Below are positions 52,827 to 63,074 of a stretch of DNA of 64,000 nt, piece by piece. A program made the position numbers and the translations under genes. The DNA comes from Cricetomys ansorgei (lineage: Eukaryota > Chordata > Mammalia > Rodentia > Nesomyidae): the NCBI GenBank assembly GCA_026225945.1, contig JAMJFZ010000597.1:4732001-4796000 (forward strand), given 5' to 3'. The notes beneath the pieces were generated by a model. It had not been told where the DNA came from and made no database searches. It saw nothing but the letters and a program-made list of their open reading frames with translations. The stretch's first letter is position 1. Every line of letters begins with the position of its first letter.

Positions 52827-53249
52827 ATCTGTGTGGCGTGTTGACAACAAGCGGCTGAGTGCTACTGGAATACTAAGAGTGGCCACAGAAGATAGTAAAT
52901 AGGCTGTAAACACATGGAGGATCTGATGGGTTTTTAAATCACGCTGGTAGACACTTGCAGGGGCAATGGAATGGTCTGAAATGGACAGTCCGGTCAGGTT
53001 TGTGAGTTATGATGCTCCCTTTGCTGGCAGTGTGATAAATGGATTAGGGAAGTTGAGGCTAGAGACGGGAAGACAAGGGAGCAGTCAGGAGGGGAGCTGA
53101 CACAATGGCCTGCAGCAGGGGTGTGCGGCTGGACATTAATAGATAAGTCAGGAAGGCGAGGTGGTTGGTTAGTGGGGAGAGAGCAGTACTCTGAAGTTGG
53201 TACCTGGGCTTGGAAAGCCAAGGGGTTTATTCAGAGTATCATTGCAGTT
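52825..53249. other. Unassigned sequence
   Basis: No repeat or gene recognised. Confidence 0.5.
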
Positions 53250-53605
53250 TGGCTTGTGTTACTTTCTGTGGCTGTGATAAAAAACACCCTGACAAAAAGC
53301 AACTTAAGGAAGAAAGGGTTACTTTGGCTACACCGTTCCAGGGGGATAGAGTGCATCATGGCGTGGCAGACATAGCACGGTAAGCAGGAGCAAGAGGCTG
53401 GGTGGCCACATCTGTATGCAGGAAGCAGAGCGGGAGAAGGAAATGGGAGAGGCTGTACATCCTCAAAGCCCACCCCCAGTGGCATACTTCCCCTGGCAAG
53501 TCTCTACCTTCAAAGGTTCTATAGCCTCCCAAAATAGTGTCACCAACTGGGAACCCAGTGTTCAGGTACACGAACCTATGGGGGAACATTTATCATGCCA
53601 CCACA
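53250..53605 (-). mobile_element. MaLR LTR
   Basis: Reversed LTR: 'gttactttctgtggctgtg' (3' end), 'gacaaaaagcaacttaagg', 'caaaatagtgtcaccaactg', 'aacctatgggggaacattt', ending 'atcatgccaccaca' (5' end). Confidence 0.88.
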
Positions 53606-54215
53606 GACATCCACTGTTACCTCCAGGAGGTTCATGTGTTGAAGGCTTAGTCCCCACTTCAGTATTCTGAATGGGGCTACTGGGAAGTGGGTGGGTCTTC
53701 AAGGGCTCTGACCTCATCCATGGGTTCACCCATTGATGGATTCGTAATTACAAGGTGATGCAAAGAGTGGAGGGTGGGCTTGACTGGAAGAAGTTGGTCA
53801 ATGGGGTGTGCCTCTGAAGGGTAGCCCTTGTCCCCTGATCTTTCTCTTTCCCAGCCCCTTCTCCTCCCCTCCCCTCCCCACCCCTCCCCTCCCCTCTCCT
53901 TTCCTCTCCTCCCCTCTCCTTTCCTCTCCTCTCCTTTCTTCTTCTTTTCCTCTTCCCTTCTTCTCCTATTTCCTCGTCCCCTCTTCTCCTTTTTCCTCCT
54001 CCCCTCCTCTCCTCCCTTCCTGGCTTCTTGTCTACCACAAGGTGAGTGACTTTACTCCCCAACATATTTCCTGCCCTGGCCACCATGGTCACCACACCCC
54101 ACAAAATAACAGAGCTAAGTGACTGTGGACCAAAACCTTTAAAATCACAAGCCAAAAAGAAATCTTCCTGGAAGTTGTTTTTCTCAGATACCTTGTCACA
54201 GTGATAAAAGACAGA
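53606..54215 (+). mobile_element. MaLR-type LTR with expanded pyrimidine tract
   Basis: Forward LTR words: 'gaggttcatgtgttgaagg', 'tgggaagtgggtgggtcttc', then the pyrimidine tract, then 'ggccaccatggtcaccacac', 'aaaaagaaatcttcctgg' and terminal 'gtcacagtgataaaagac'. It lies head to head with the reversed LTR on its left. Confidence 0.7.
53855..54022 (+). repeat. (CCCCT/CTTT)n homopyrimidine tract
   Basis: About 165 bases of nearly pure C and T, including repeated 'cctcccct' and 'cctttcctctcct' words. MaLR LTRs often have a short CT-rich patch at this point; here it is expanded. The 221-codon minus-strand open frame over this region is a repeat artefact. Confidence 0.95.
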
Positions 54216-54287
54216 TGAATACATCACAGCAGACAGGAAGGGAATTACACCACCATAGCATTGTCTGTAACAGGCTACCCCCCCCCA

Positions 54288-54324
<37 letters not shown>

Positions 54325-54400
54325 TGTGTGTGTTTGTACAGGTGTGTGTGCACAGGTGCGTGTGCATGCATGTATCTATGTGCATATGTGTGTGTGTTTA
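54288..54400 (+). repeat. (GT)n microsatellite
   Basis: A C8 run, then (GT)n at 54291-54320 and broken GT/GCAT repeats to about 54400. Confidence 0.93.
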
Positions 54401-54532
54401 CATAGCAGTTCACAGGTGTCAGACACTTTCCTGAGCCAATTACACATTATAACTCATTAACAATAACTCCAGGAAGTATGAGGACTAGCCCCACACTACA
54501 GAAGCACAAACCTTAAGAAATCTGCCAGCTGC
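54401..54532 (+). repeat. MIR SINE
   Basis: Forward MIR: 'acactttcctgagccaatta', 'cacattataactcattaac', 'actccaggaagtatgagg'. Confidence 0.75.
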
Positions 54533-55154
54533 TTCTGTTTCAAATAAAGACTGAAGACAAACAAAATCAAAACCAGACCAAACAAATGATAAGCCAAATT
54601 TCTAGCTCAACAATGGTCAAAGTAGGATTTGGATCTCAAAATCTGACTCCTGGTCTGGGCACTTAGCTTTGTTGTTTGTTTATCCTGTAGCACGATGCCC
54701 TAAGAAGCTTCTCCGGAGCTCAAGGTCCACTTCCCTGGGCACTGTCGCCAGCCTTGTCTGACCAGGGTATCTTGTGATTCTGGACTGGACACTAAGATCC
54801 AGATTTTCAAGTTTTCCTTTGAAAAACCAGTCCTTCTGTCAGGCTGTAGCCTCAACTCCAGACTTGAACTTTTTCAGCTTTCTTTCAGGCTGTTTGAAGG
54901 ATAGAGACCTGGCATAGCTTACAGCCACATTCTTACAGATCCAACATCTGCAGATTCTACTCCCAGTAACCACACTGTAGGACCCAACACTTGCCAAAGG
55001 CCCATGCATCATGGAAGTGGCCCTATTAGGATTTATGCTTAGGTCTGTGTGGCTCCAGAAGCCACTCTTACCATCTTCTGTGACCAGGGTCCCTCTTTTC
55101 TCTCTTAGAGGTCTGCACTCCATCCCCAAGACTCCAAGAACAAGCCCTATGATA
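54533..55154. other. Unassigned sequence
   Basis: No repeat or gene recognised in about 620 bases. Confidence 0.45.
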
Positions 55155-55379
55155 GCTACTTTTGTGTGGCTTTGATCATTGTGACCAAATGTCCATGAGA
55201 ACAGTTTAAAGGGAAGGAAGATTTGTATTTTGAGTTATGGTATACGTATTTGTGTTATGGATTATGTTGCAGAAATTTTAGTCCATGCTTCTTGGCTTCA
55301 TTGATTCTGGGCCTGTGGTGAAGCAAACATCAGTGGGAGCATGAGGTGGAGGCTGTTCAGCTCTCAGAGGATGGAGAGG

Positions 55380-55432
<53 letters not shown>

Positions 55433-55690
55433 AGAGAGAGAGAGAAAATATATGGGAGGGGAGAAATAAGGAATGGAGGGAGAGAGAGATAGAAGAGAGA
55501 GAGGAGGAGAGGGGAGAGAGAGGAGAGAGCGGCGAGAAGGGGAGAGGAGAGGGAGAATGTGTCTGGGACAAATTATGGATCCTAAGACCACACCTCAGTG
55601 GCCTATGTTCTTCAGTTAGGCCTTACCCTGCAGATGTGTCCATCTTTTTGACATTATAGGATCTTGTCAAATACAAAGTTCATATTCCAG
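55155..55690 (-). mobile_element. MaLR/ERVL-type LTR relic with (AG)n
   Basis: Reversed LTR words on the left ('gctttgatcattgtgacc', 'gcttcttggcttcattg', 'gaggtggaggctgttcagc') and right ('cctaagaccacacctcagtg', 'ccagaataacacag') of the (AG)n tract. Typical 'vegetable' internal order is kept; the subfamily is unclear. Confidence 0.55.
55376..55556 (+). repeat. (AG)n homopurine tract
   Basis: About 180 bases of almost pure purine, starting with a long uninterrupted (AG)n and then broken 'gagaggagagg' words. It lies inside the LTR relic. Confidence 0.96.
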
Positions 55691-55719
55691 AATAACACAG
55701 TTGAGTTCCAAAAAGAAAA

Positions 55720-55758
55720 CCACATGTGCGCGCACGCACACACACACACACACACACC
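55720..55758 (+). repeat. (CA)n microsatellite
   Basis: 'acatgtgcgcgcacgc' followed by about 11 CA units. Confidence 0.93.
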
Positions 55759-55779
55759 ATAATATTTTAGGTAAGTTTA

Positions 55780-55935
55780 CAATTTTGTGTTGGGCTTCAT
55801 TCATAGCTACCCTTGGCCAGCCCATGGCCTGCAGCTTGGGCACACCTGTTTCTACTTCTCACAATAGCGCCACCAGCTGGAGACCAAGCACACAACACAG
55901 GAGCCTGTGAGAGACATTTCACACATAAATCACAA
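55780..55935 (-). mobile_element. MaLR LTR 5'-part fragment
   Basis: Reversed words 'caatagcgccaccagctgg', 'acaggagcctgtgagagac' and 'atttcacacataaatcac' match the start region of rodent MaLR LTRs. Confidence 0.65.
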
Positions 55936-56989
55936 GCCCAGAGTCCGTCCTCACTCTTCAGCGACGCAGAGTAAGACCAGGAATCTCAAAGCTGAACTCC
56001 TGTCTAGGCACCGTCCTTGGGGTCACCCCCGTTCATCTAGAATGTCCGGCTGGCTGAGCTGGGCTGAAGCTCCTCGATACTGGCTAATTCACTCTTAATT
56101 CCTTAGGAGTAGAAACCAACCCTACCCTAATGAGATGCAAAAAAATCAATGGCCAGGAGAAAGACAAAGCAACTTGCTGAGCAGAGTGCAAAGGAGTAAA
56201 GTGGGTTTTAAAAGGCCCTGACAAACTCTTTGGCGCTCAGCTGGTAACGTGGAGAGTAAATGACTGCTTGTATTGATTCATATTTTTTTTTTTCCAGGTT
56301 GGAAAGAGGTGAGAGGTAATAAACTAAGGTGAGGGGCCTGGTTAGCCTTGTGGGCCGTGGTAATTATTGTGCAGTTAGAAGCCTAGTGATTTTTTACTCT
56401 TCAGAGGCACAGAGAGCAATTGGAAGCTGGAATGGGTTTCCAAACGATGGAAGTGAGCAATCAGGATCAATTAGTACTAAATAGCATTAGCTTGAGGGAA
56501 AGTCACAGCAATCCGGAACACAGCCTTCTTTTCTATTTCCTTTGTGCCCAGCCATGAGGAGAAAGGCTGGGCTAGAGGGAGTGAGAGCCCTGCTGAGGGG
56601 CAGGGCAGGTCACAGATCCTTGGCCCGGTCTGCTCAGGGATACGCTGCAAGCCTGAGTCTCAGATGCCAAGTTCAATGCCAATGACACATGGCAGCTGCT
56701 CCGGAGACGATGCCGCAGCAGCACGCGGCTGGAGGATGGGGTGGGGCTGGCATGAGTATAATGAACCTGATGCCAGGACCCCAAGTAAGTTAAAGGGGTG
56801 CTGCAGGTTGGAGGTGGGAACCTTGCAGCCCCTTAGAGAACCTTAGGGCCCTCCAGAAGTCTATCAAACTCTCCGCCACCTGCTCGGCCATCCCTGACAT
56901 CTCTCTGGTTTATTTCTTCTCGTCAGGTGTGCCAGCTTCTTGGATGACCCCTTTTCCACATTGCTCTATAGCTCTCTGCGTCGCTGTGC
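55936..56989. other. Unassigned low-repeat sequence, possibly conserved at 56220-56490
   Basis: No recognised repeat. From 56220 to 56490 there are closely spaced AT-rich words ('tggtaattattgtgc', 'aggatcaattagtac', 'aatagcattagc') of the kind found in conserved enhancers. Unproven. Confidence 0.42.
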
Positions 56990-57239
56990 AGCCCGCTTCT
57001 GCTCGGATTGCACTACTTACACTGAAGCCTTCCCTACTCCGATTTCCTCTAATCCATAGCACTTTCTAAAAATGTATACTAATTTGGTTCCTATTTTGTG
57101 TCTAGTATGTCTACTCCTCTCCCCGAGAAGGCACACTCTGTGAGGATAAGGACATTTATCTCTTGTTGAGTAATAAATGTCCCACATTCGAAAGCAGTGC
57201 TGTCTGGGTGAAAGGCACTTTGTGAATGTTGGCTGAATG
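56990..57239 (+). repeat. L2 LINE 3' end
   Basis: Forward L2 words: 'actgaagccttccctactcc', 'ctccccgagaaggcacactc', 'tgtgaggataaggacattta' and a terminal 'tgaatgttggctgaatgg'. An ancient mammalian LINE. Confidence 0.7.
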
Positions 57240-57566
57240 GAGGACAAAGCTCAGGCAGTAATGTAAAGTGCTTGCTGTGCGAGCATGAGGACTTGAGTTC
57301 CGGCCCTAGCAGCCACACAAAAAGCCAGGTACTGTGGTGTACACTTATAATGCCAGCGCTGGCGGGCTAGAGATGACTGAATCCTTAGGCAAACCCAAGT
57401 CTTGGTGAGGGACCCTGGCTCAGAAAACAAGGTGGTGAGTGCCTGAAAAGAAATGACACGAGACTATTCTCTGGCCTCCATCAGAACACACCTAAACTCA
57501 CATCTATGCATAAAGCGCGCACACACACACACATGTGCACACACACACACACACACACCAAAATCA
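57240..57566 (+). repeat. Composite tRNA-headed SINE
   Basis: Forward copy: 'acaaagctcaggcagtaatg', 'gcatgaggacttgagttccg', 'gccaggtactgtggtgtac', 'agtcttggtgagggaccctg', then 'attctctggcctccatc' and a CA-rich tail (57518-57559). Confidence 0.75.
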
Positions 57567-57829
57567 AGACCAATATGTTTCTTCACAGTTAGTTGGGGTG
57601 AGATTTACCCAGGGAACATCAGAGCTGGGATGGGGTTCCATGTCTGTTAATTTCATCTTCTCCTCTCCATAATTTTTGTGATTTGACAGAGAGCAGGGAT
57701 AAGCTTCATCTGGCTTGGCTCTGTGTCATGCACGGACTTTCTCATTTCATCTCCGTGTTCCAGCCAGTGACTTATGAGTCCCTCCCTCTCACTCACCACC
57801 TTCGCTGAGGTTACCTCTCACTGACTCCT
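57567..57829. other. Unassigned sequence
   Basis: No repeat or gene recognised; may be an upstream continuation of the following L2. Confidence 0.45.
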
Positions 57830-58110
57830 CTTGACCTTCAGGGCTCAACTTTATTTTTATTGCCTCTGGGAAAGCCATCTCCATGGTCCTGATGAGGCCA
57901 GACTCTTTCACTGTTGCCAAAACCTTGGCATGTCCTGCTCTTTGCACTCAGCAGCCATGCAGCTGTCACGTGGCTCATCGCCAGCCCGTCTTCCCCACTT
58001 TAGTGGTTGCTGTCTGAGGCCACACATGTCTGCTTGGTTCCCTGCTGTTTTCCCAGGGCTTAGCATTAGAAAAAAACTTTCAAAGAATGTGTGATGAATG
58101 GGTAACACTG
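57830..58110 (+). repeat. L2 LINE 3' end
   Basis: Forward L2 words: 'ccttcagggctcaacttta', 'gcctctgggaaagcc', 'ttcccagggcttagcattag', 'aatgtgtgatgaatggg'. Confidence 0.65.
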
Positions 58111-58139
58111 TTCCTGATCAATAAATGATGGCAGATAGT

Positions 58140-58230
58140 ATCTGCTGGCTTGTTGGGAGAGCTATATGTCACATGTAATAGCCTTGCGCCACTCCTAGGA
58201 GGTGGGAATTACTGCTCCTGCCGAGCAGAG
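58140..58230 (+). repeat. MIR SINE fragment
   Basis: 'cgccactcctaggaggtggg' and 'aattactgctcctg' fit the middle of MIR. Short and diverged. Confidence 0.5.
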
Positions 58231-58249
58231 CTTCAGTCAGAAGGTACTC

Positions 58250-58362
58250 TGTGGAATCAGTTCTCTCCTTCCACCTTTATGTGAGTTCCAGAGACTGAAC
58301 TCTGGTCATTTGGCTTGTACAGCAAGCCCCCTTTCTTGCTGAGCCATCTCACTGGCCCCTAT
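58250..58362 (-). repeat. B2 SINE fragment
   Basis: Reverse B2 head half: 'tggaatcagttctctcc', 'gagttccagagactgaactc', 'gcttgtacagcaagcccc', 'gagccatctcactggcccc'. Confidence 0.92.
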
Positions 58363-58602
58363 TTCTGGAATCTTTTCACCATCCCAATCAGAAACTCTAC
58401 CCATTATGTATAATAACTCTCTATGCCTCCTTCCACACAGTTCCTGGTAGCCACTGTTCGGTTTCTCTGAGCTTATCTCTTCTAGGTACCCCATCTAAGT
58501 AGTATTCGATACCATATCTGCATTTTTCCGTCTGGCTAATTTGATGCAGTAAAATGTTAACAAGGATCATCTACTTTGTAGCACGTGTCAAACTTATTTC
58601 CC

Positions 58603-59150
58603 TGTAGCAGGTTGTTACCTGCTTTTTTACCCTCTATGTCAGGAAAGAAAAAAGAAGGCTAGAAAGAAAGAAATCTTCATGGCCCTTATAGGTAGTCTGG
58701 AAAGAGAGAAAGGAAGAAGAAAAAAATCACAGCCCTTATTGGCTGTCTGAAGCTTGGAGAGCAGGAGCTGATAGTGAGCTGAGCTAACGTCTCAGCGCAA
58801 TATCCCTGAACTTAATTCCTCCAACCAAAGTCCCTTTAATCAATAACCAATCAACCAATAAACCAACCAACAACCCACCAACTAACCAAACAGCCAACTA
58901 TTCCTGGCTCTCCAGGTTTCAACCAATATAGACCCTGAGCCAAGTTCCCAGAAGTCAAAGCAGCATGCAATCATAAGGACAAGATGCACATGGCAAAATA
59001 GTTGCATGTAACCAAACCATAGACACTGGTAACAAACAGTCTACATCAAACTCACTGTCATCCGCTACCCCTGGGATGGGCACAGAAACATATTCCACAA
59101 GTCATTAAAGAAACCAAGACCACAAAACTCCTTCAAAGCGTCTCCCTACA
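58603..59150 (-). mobile_element. Solo LTR in old L1, with 5-bp target duplication
   Basis: A 548-bp unit with plus-strand ends 'tgtagcag' and 'ccctaca', which gives matching TGTAG/CTACA termini. TTTCC lies on both sides (58598-58602 and 59151-59155). The L1 continues in register beyond it. Poly(A)-like words exist on both strands, so the orientation is uncertain; minus is my preference. A (CCAA)n patch lies near 58840-58890. Confidence 0.78.
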
Positions 59151-59457
59151 TTTCCCCTTACTCTCTTATTTGTGTAGAACCCATTTTGTTATTTATCTGC
59201 AGATGGACACTAGGCTGTTTCTACCTTGGCTATAATGATTTTGCTCATGAACACCACTGCACAAGTATGTGTTTGTGTCCTTGGTTTCAATTCTATTGGG
59301 CGTGTGTGTAGATGGCTGGGTCACATGGAAGCAACTGCCAGATGGGATTCCTTGGTGGTTCTACACCCCACCACAGAGTGTCCAGCTTCTCCATACCCTT
59401 GACAGCTTGCCTCCTCTGTCTCTCCATCTCCTTCCCCTCTTCATTTTCTTTTTCTTC

Positions 59458-59572
59458 TGTTTGAATAGCCCTGACTGGTTTGGGAATGCAGGTTGGCCTT
59501 GAACTTGTGATCATTCTGCTTCAGCCTCCTGAATGCAAGGGATTACAGGCATGTGCTAACACACTGGATTTT
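59458..59572 (-). repeat. B1 SINE
   Basis: Reverse B1: 'gtttgaatagccctgactgg', 'aggttggccttgaacttg', 'gcaagggattacaggcatg', ending 'aacacactgg'. Confidence 0.9.
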
Positions 59573-59584
59573 GCTGCTGCTTTT

Positions 59585-59586
59585 TT

Positions 59587-59632
<46 letters not shown>

Positions 59633-59792
59633 GCATTTATGTTGCATACATTGTGAGTGTAGGCATGTATGTGCCATAGCATAGATGTGTGGAGGCCAGA
59701 GGACAACTGTGCTGTGGATTCTGGGAATTGAATTCAGGTCATCAACTTTGTACAGCAAATACTTGTACCCATTCAGCCATCTTGCCAGCCCC
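59585..59792 (-). repeat. B2 SINE with (GT)n tail
   Basis: Reverse B2: a (GT)n run at 59591-59630, 'gtgtggaggccagaggacaa', 'ttctgggaattgaattcagg', 'ccattcagccatcttgccag'. Confidence 0.92.
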
Positions 59793-59940
59793 TTGATTTT
59801 TTTTGATAGTTGTAGTCTTATGAGTTACGAAGTGGTGTGTTACTGTGGTTTGATTGGCATGTTGCTAGTGACACTCATGTTGGACACATTTTCATGCTCT
59901 TATTCGCTGGCCATGTATTTGTCTTCTTTAGAGACACATT

Positions 59941-60605
59941 TGAATTGCATGCCCTAGTGCCCTCTAGTGCAGGGTTGAAATGGAAGGGATGTCCTGATAT
60001 CTGCCTTCACCTTGCCAGGGGAAGTTGGGCCTGTGAAGACCCTAGCCAGAGGCTAAGGTCTGGGTTGGTGTCTTCAGGGCCAGAAGGGAAACTAAGTGCC
60101 CAGAGGTCTTTGGGATGTACCTCCATCACAAGAGAGATGGGAGGCTCTGGCAACAGACAGTCCGTATGCAGGGACTTATCCAGCTCCCAGGACTGGAGTG
60201 GGGGGGTAGGATAGGGACGAGCAGGTGGCAGAGGTGACATCAGAGAGGAAACAGGAAAGGAACAGGAAAGGCCACAGCAGCCATTGTGGGTGGGTAGTTT
60301 GCATCACTGAGAACAAACTAAGCCTCTGCTCTCCATCACCAGTCAGGCGAATGCAGGCTTCATACGCTCCATAGCTCTGGGATGTCTTAGAACTCAGGCC
60401 AATCAGCTCTGTTCTTCCACCTTCACTGTGCCACATCAACACAGTTGCTGATGTGTGTACTTGTGCGCATGTGTGTGTACATGGCTGTGAGTGACCCTAG
60501 AGTGGGAGGAATATGTGGAGAGAATGCTGTTGCTGGGGTAACTTGTGTCTTCCTGATAGAGAGTTGGCGTTTGTTTCTGAGCAGCCTCTGACTTTGGCTT
60601 CTTCA
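59941..60605. other. Unassigned sequence
   Basis: No repeat recognised apart from a short GT-rich patch near 60455-60480. Open frames on both strands (59837-60442) show no domain. Confidence 0.45.
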
Positions 60606-60904
60606 CAGCACAGAGGACAGTATAAGCTGGGAGTCAAAGAAGGGCATATTCATAGGTGCAAACCCTGCCAGACCTCAACAGGGGGAACCACTGTCATGGC
60701 AAGAGCCATCCTGGACAGTCTAAACCTGAGTGTCTCCTCTCAGGGGTTTTTATCGATACCTAAGCTCCTCAGGTGTTCTCTTGATAGCACTTGCAGATCC
60801 TGAGGAATCAATCATCTTTTACATAAAGCCAACACCTGCAGACAGTACAAAATGCCAAGGCCTATGAATTTTCACCTATTTTCACTCAAGATAAACCTCT
60901 ACAA
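60606..60904 (-). mobile_element. LTR-like unit, copy B
   Basis: Partner of 51165-51474, with the same word order. Both have a TTTAT/TTTATT word in the middle (plus 60748 area), i.e. ATAAA on the minus strand, and both end on the plus strand in 'tctacaaca'. Confidence 0.6.
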
Positions 60905-61074
60905 CAGAGCGTTCCCTGTTCTCGGAGGGCAGCAGGAATAAGGGACCTGTTTCCCGAGTGTCCCTGCTGGGCACGATGGAGGTCACTGTACACATTGACT
61001 ATGTCCTTGAAACATGGTCCTCCCTTAAGGTATCAAAGCATACCCCTTACTTAGGAAACTAAAAACAACAAGAG
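60905..61074. other. Unassigned sequence
   Basis: Short gap; nothing recognised. Confidence 0.5.
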
Positions 61075-61285
61075 GGCTGGCTGGCAGGATGAGTCAGTGG
61101 GGAAAGGTGCTTGTCACCGAGCCTGACAATCTGATTTTGATCCCTGGGGCTCACATGCTGGAGAGATGGAACCAACTCCTGTGGTTGTCCTCTGCCTTCT
61201 GCAGGGGTCCTGTAGCATGTGCACACATGCACACACACATTCACTAACCAACTGAGCCACTAACTAAATAAAAATAGCTCAGAGT
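61075..61285 (+). repeat. B2 SINE
   Basis: Forward B2: 'gctggctggcaggatgagtc', 'gtcaccgagcctgacaatc', 'gatttgatccctgg'-type B box ('gattttgatccctgggg'), 'gtggttgtcctctgcc', then 'aaataaaaatagc'. Confidence 0.92.
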
Positions 61286-61288
61286 GTT

Positions 61289-61650
61289 ATGGGTTGAATG
61301 TAAGAGCCCCCATGGGCTGACGTTTGGTTATCCACTACCCAGTTGCTGGTGCTGTTTCGGGAGATTGTGGGATTTTAGGAGATGGGGTTTGGCTGGCAGA
61401 GATGGGTCACTGGGCACAGGCCTTTGGGGTTTGTAGCCTGGCCTGCCTTCTAGTCCTGTTCTAGACTTCTTCACCAGTCAACTCATGAAGATCTGTTGCC
61501 ACAAAGCCCTACTGTGGCACACCTGCTCCCCAGACCATGCCTTCCCTGCCATGATGAGTTGAAATCTGACTGTGAGTCAGAAATAAGCCTTTTCTCCTAT
61601 AGGTCAGGTATTTGTCATAGAGCTGAGAAAAGCAGCAGTGAGCTCAGAAA
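61289..61650 (+). mobile_element. MaLR-type solo LTR
   Basis: Forward LTR: 'gttatgggttgaatgtaag', 'ttgctggtgctgtttcggg', 'gatgggtcactgggcac', 'cttccctgccatgatgag', 'gtgagtcagaaataagcc', end near 'agctgagaaaagc'. Confidence 0.75.
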
Positions 61651-62458
61651 CTAGTTGCTTGTATTTCATTTGCTGAATAGTCATAAGTGTGCTTTCACCA
61701 GCTACGCATACTATGAAGCACCGTGTAAGGAGGGGCTGTGTGCTCGTCAGCCCTGGCTCCCCAGGGTGACATTGACCTCCTTAGACAAACGCTATATAAG
61801 CATCATCCAGATCCCTGGTCACCTGCTTTGCTTGATTGTGTGTATTCTGCAGGACCATCTCTGCTTCCGAGCTAGCCCAGGACTTGGTCACACTAGTCAT
61901 CGTCTCATTCAGAATGGCCAGACCCCTTGCCCAAAGCTCTCATGCATTTCTGCTCTGGGGAATGAAAACATGGCCTTCATATCACTGAGCTTCATTGTTG
62001 TGTTTCTGAGTTTCTGTGTTTTTCTTGTCCTATATGCTAGTGCAGAGAGACTGCAGCAGTACAGAAGCCTGACCTTCCTCCATGTGCCTGCAATGGTTGC
62101 TGTAAAATGTAGTCTTGGTTTGGTTCTAACTTGGACTTTTCTTGGACAGATGTGAACAAACATCTGTTCATTCCAGGGACCAATGACAGACCAAAGAATC
62201 AGTTCCATCCAGGAGCGACTCAAAGGCAGCACTATCACCCTAAAGCCCACCCCAGCATGGGTGATGACTCATGAAAGCTGTGTTCTGGGAGCCCATGTGT
62301 GACTTGTAGGCATCTCCACCAGTGGGAGGTGTGCAGCAGGGGGTGGGGGGGAGTCTTATTTCCCCGGGGATTTGCTATGCTTCCAAGTATTTTGTCAGCT
62401 TCTTCAGCCTGGAATAGTTTATTTCCTTCCTTAGTCTTAAGAGCCCTGGGAAGGAATT
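61651..62458. other. Unassigned sequence with a 166-codon open frame
   Basis: The plus-strand frame 61655-62155 has a hydrophobic stretch near residues 105-128 but begins at a TTG codon and matches nothing I recognise. No promoter, splice site or poly(A) signal supports it. No interspersed repeat is recognised. Confidence 0.4.
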
Positions 62459-62653
62459 TATTTCTTTTTCTTTTTCTTCTTTTCTTCCTTCCTTCCTTCC
62501 TTCCTTCCTTCCTTCCTTCCTTCCTTCCTTCCTTCCTTCTTCTTTCCTTTCCTTCCTTCCTTTCCTTCCTTTCTTCTTTCCTTCCTTCTTCCTTCCTTCC
62601 TTCCTTCCTTCCTTCCTTCCTTCCTTCATTTCTTTCTTTCTTTCCTTTTGTTT
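62459..62653 (+). repeat. (CTTC)n homopyrimidine tract
   Basis: About 195 bases of nearly pure pyrimidine, mainly (TTCC)n and (TTTC)n, adjoining the poly-T side of the reversed B1, as at 24300. Confidence 0.97.
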
Positions 62654-62798
62654 TTCAAGACAGGGTTTCTCTGTTGCAACTCTGACTGTCCTAGAACTCA
62701 CTCTGGAGCCCATGCTGGCCTCAAACTCACAGAGATCTACCTACCTCTGCCTCCTGAGTGCTGGGATTAAAGGTGTGTGCCGCCACCATCGGGTGGAA
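62654..62798 (-). repeat. B1 SINE
   Basis: Reverse B1: 'caagacagggtttctctgtt', 'gtcctagaactcactctg', 'cacagagatctacctacc', 'gtgctgggattaaaggtg', ending 'gccgccaccatcgggtgg'. Confidence 0.95.
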
Positions 62799-63074
62799 TG
62801 TTTCAATTAAAATGAAGTAGCCACACAACACAAGTCACACGAGGCGTGGCATCACCACGGTTCTCTTCCAGACCTCACTTCATCATACTGGTTTCTCAGA
62901 GTGACTCCCAAACCTTAAAGGAGAATTTTATGAGTCTACTTCCCTGGCAGTGCCCAGGCTTTTGGTGAGATGTTATTTCTGGGTGCGTCTTTAAAGATGG
63001 TTTTGGATGACTTAACATCTGACTTAGTAAGACCGAGCAAGGCAGCTGCCTTCCCTAACATGAGCGGCCCCAGG
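62799..63074. other. Unassigned sequence
   Basis: No repeat or gene recognised. Confidence 0.5.

Larger units (their letters stand above)
58490..59940 (-). repeat. Old L1 (L1M class) 3' part, split by three insertions
   Basis: Three pieces are collinear with the reversed 3' part of old L1: 58490-58602 ('tccgtctggctaatttgatg', 'ctttgtagcacgtgtc'), 59151-59457 ('ctgcagatggacactagg', 'gctgggtcacatggaagc') and 59793-59940 ('tacgaagtggtgtgttactg', 'ttgattggcatg'). They are separated by an LTR and by a B1 with a B2. Confidence 0.8.

Noticed and set aside
53748..54413. A 221-codon minus-strand open frame, the longest in the window
   Set aside because: It crosses a homopyrimidine tract and a (GT)n repeat. 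The protein is Lys/Arg/Glu/Gly-rich or His/Thr-rich low complexity, and the DNA belongs to an LTR.
61655..62155. A 166-codon plus-strand open frame with a hydrophobic stretch
   Set aside because: It starts at TTG, not ATG, has no recognised domain, and lacks promoter, splice or poly(A) context. One open frame of this length in 64 kb is expected by chance.
62299..62713. Open frames on both strands with long Phe-Leu-Pro-Ser or Lys-Glu-Gly-Arg runs
   Set aside because: They are translations of the second (CTTC)n tract and the adjoining B1.
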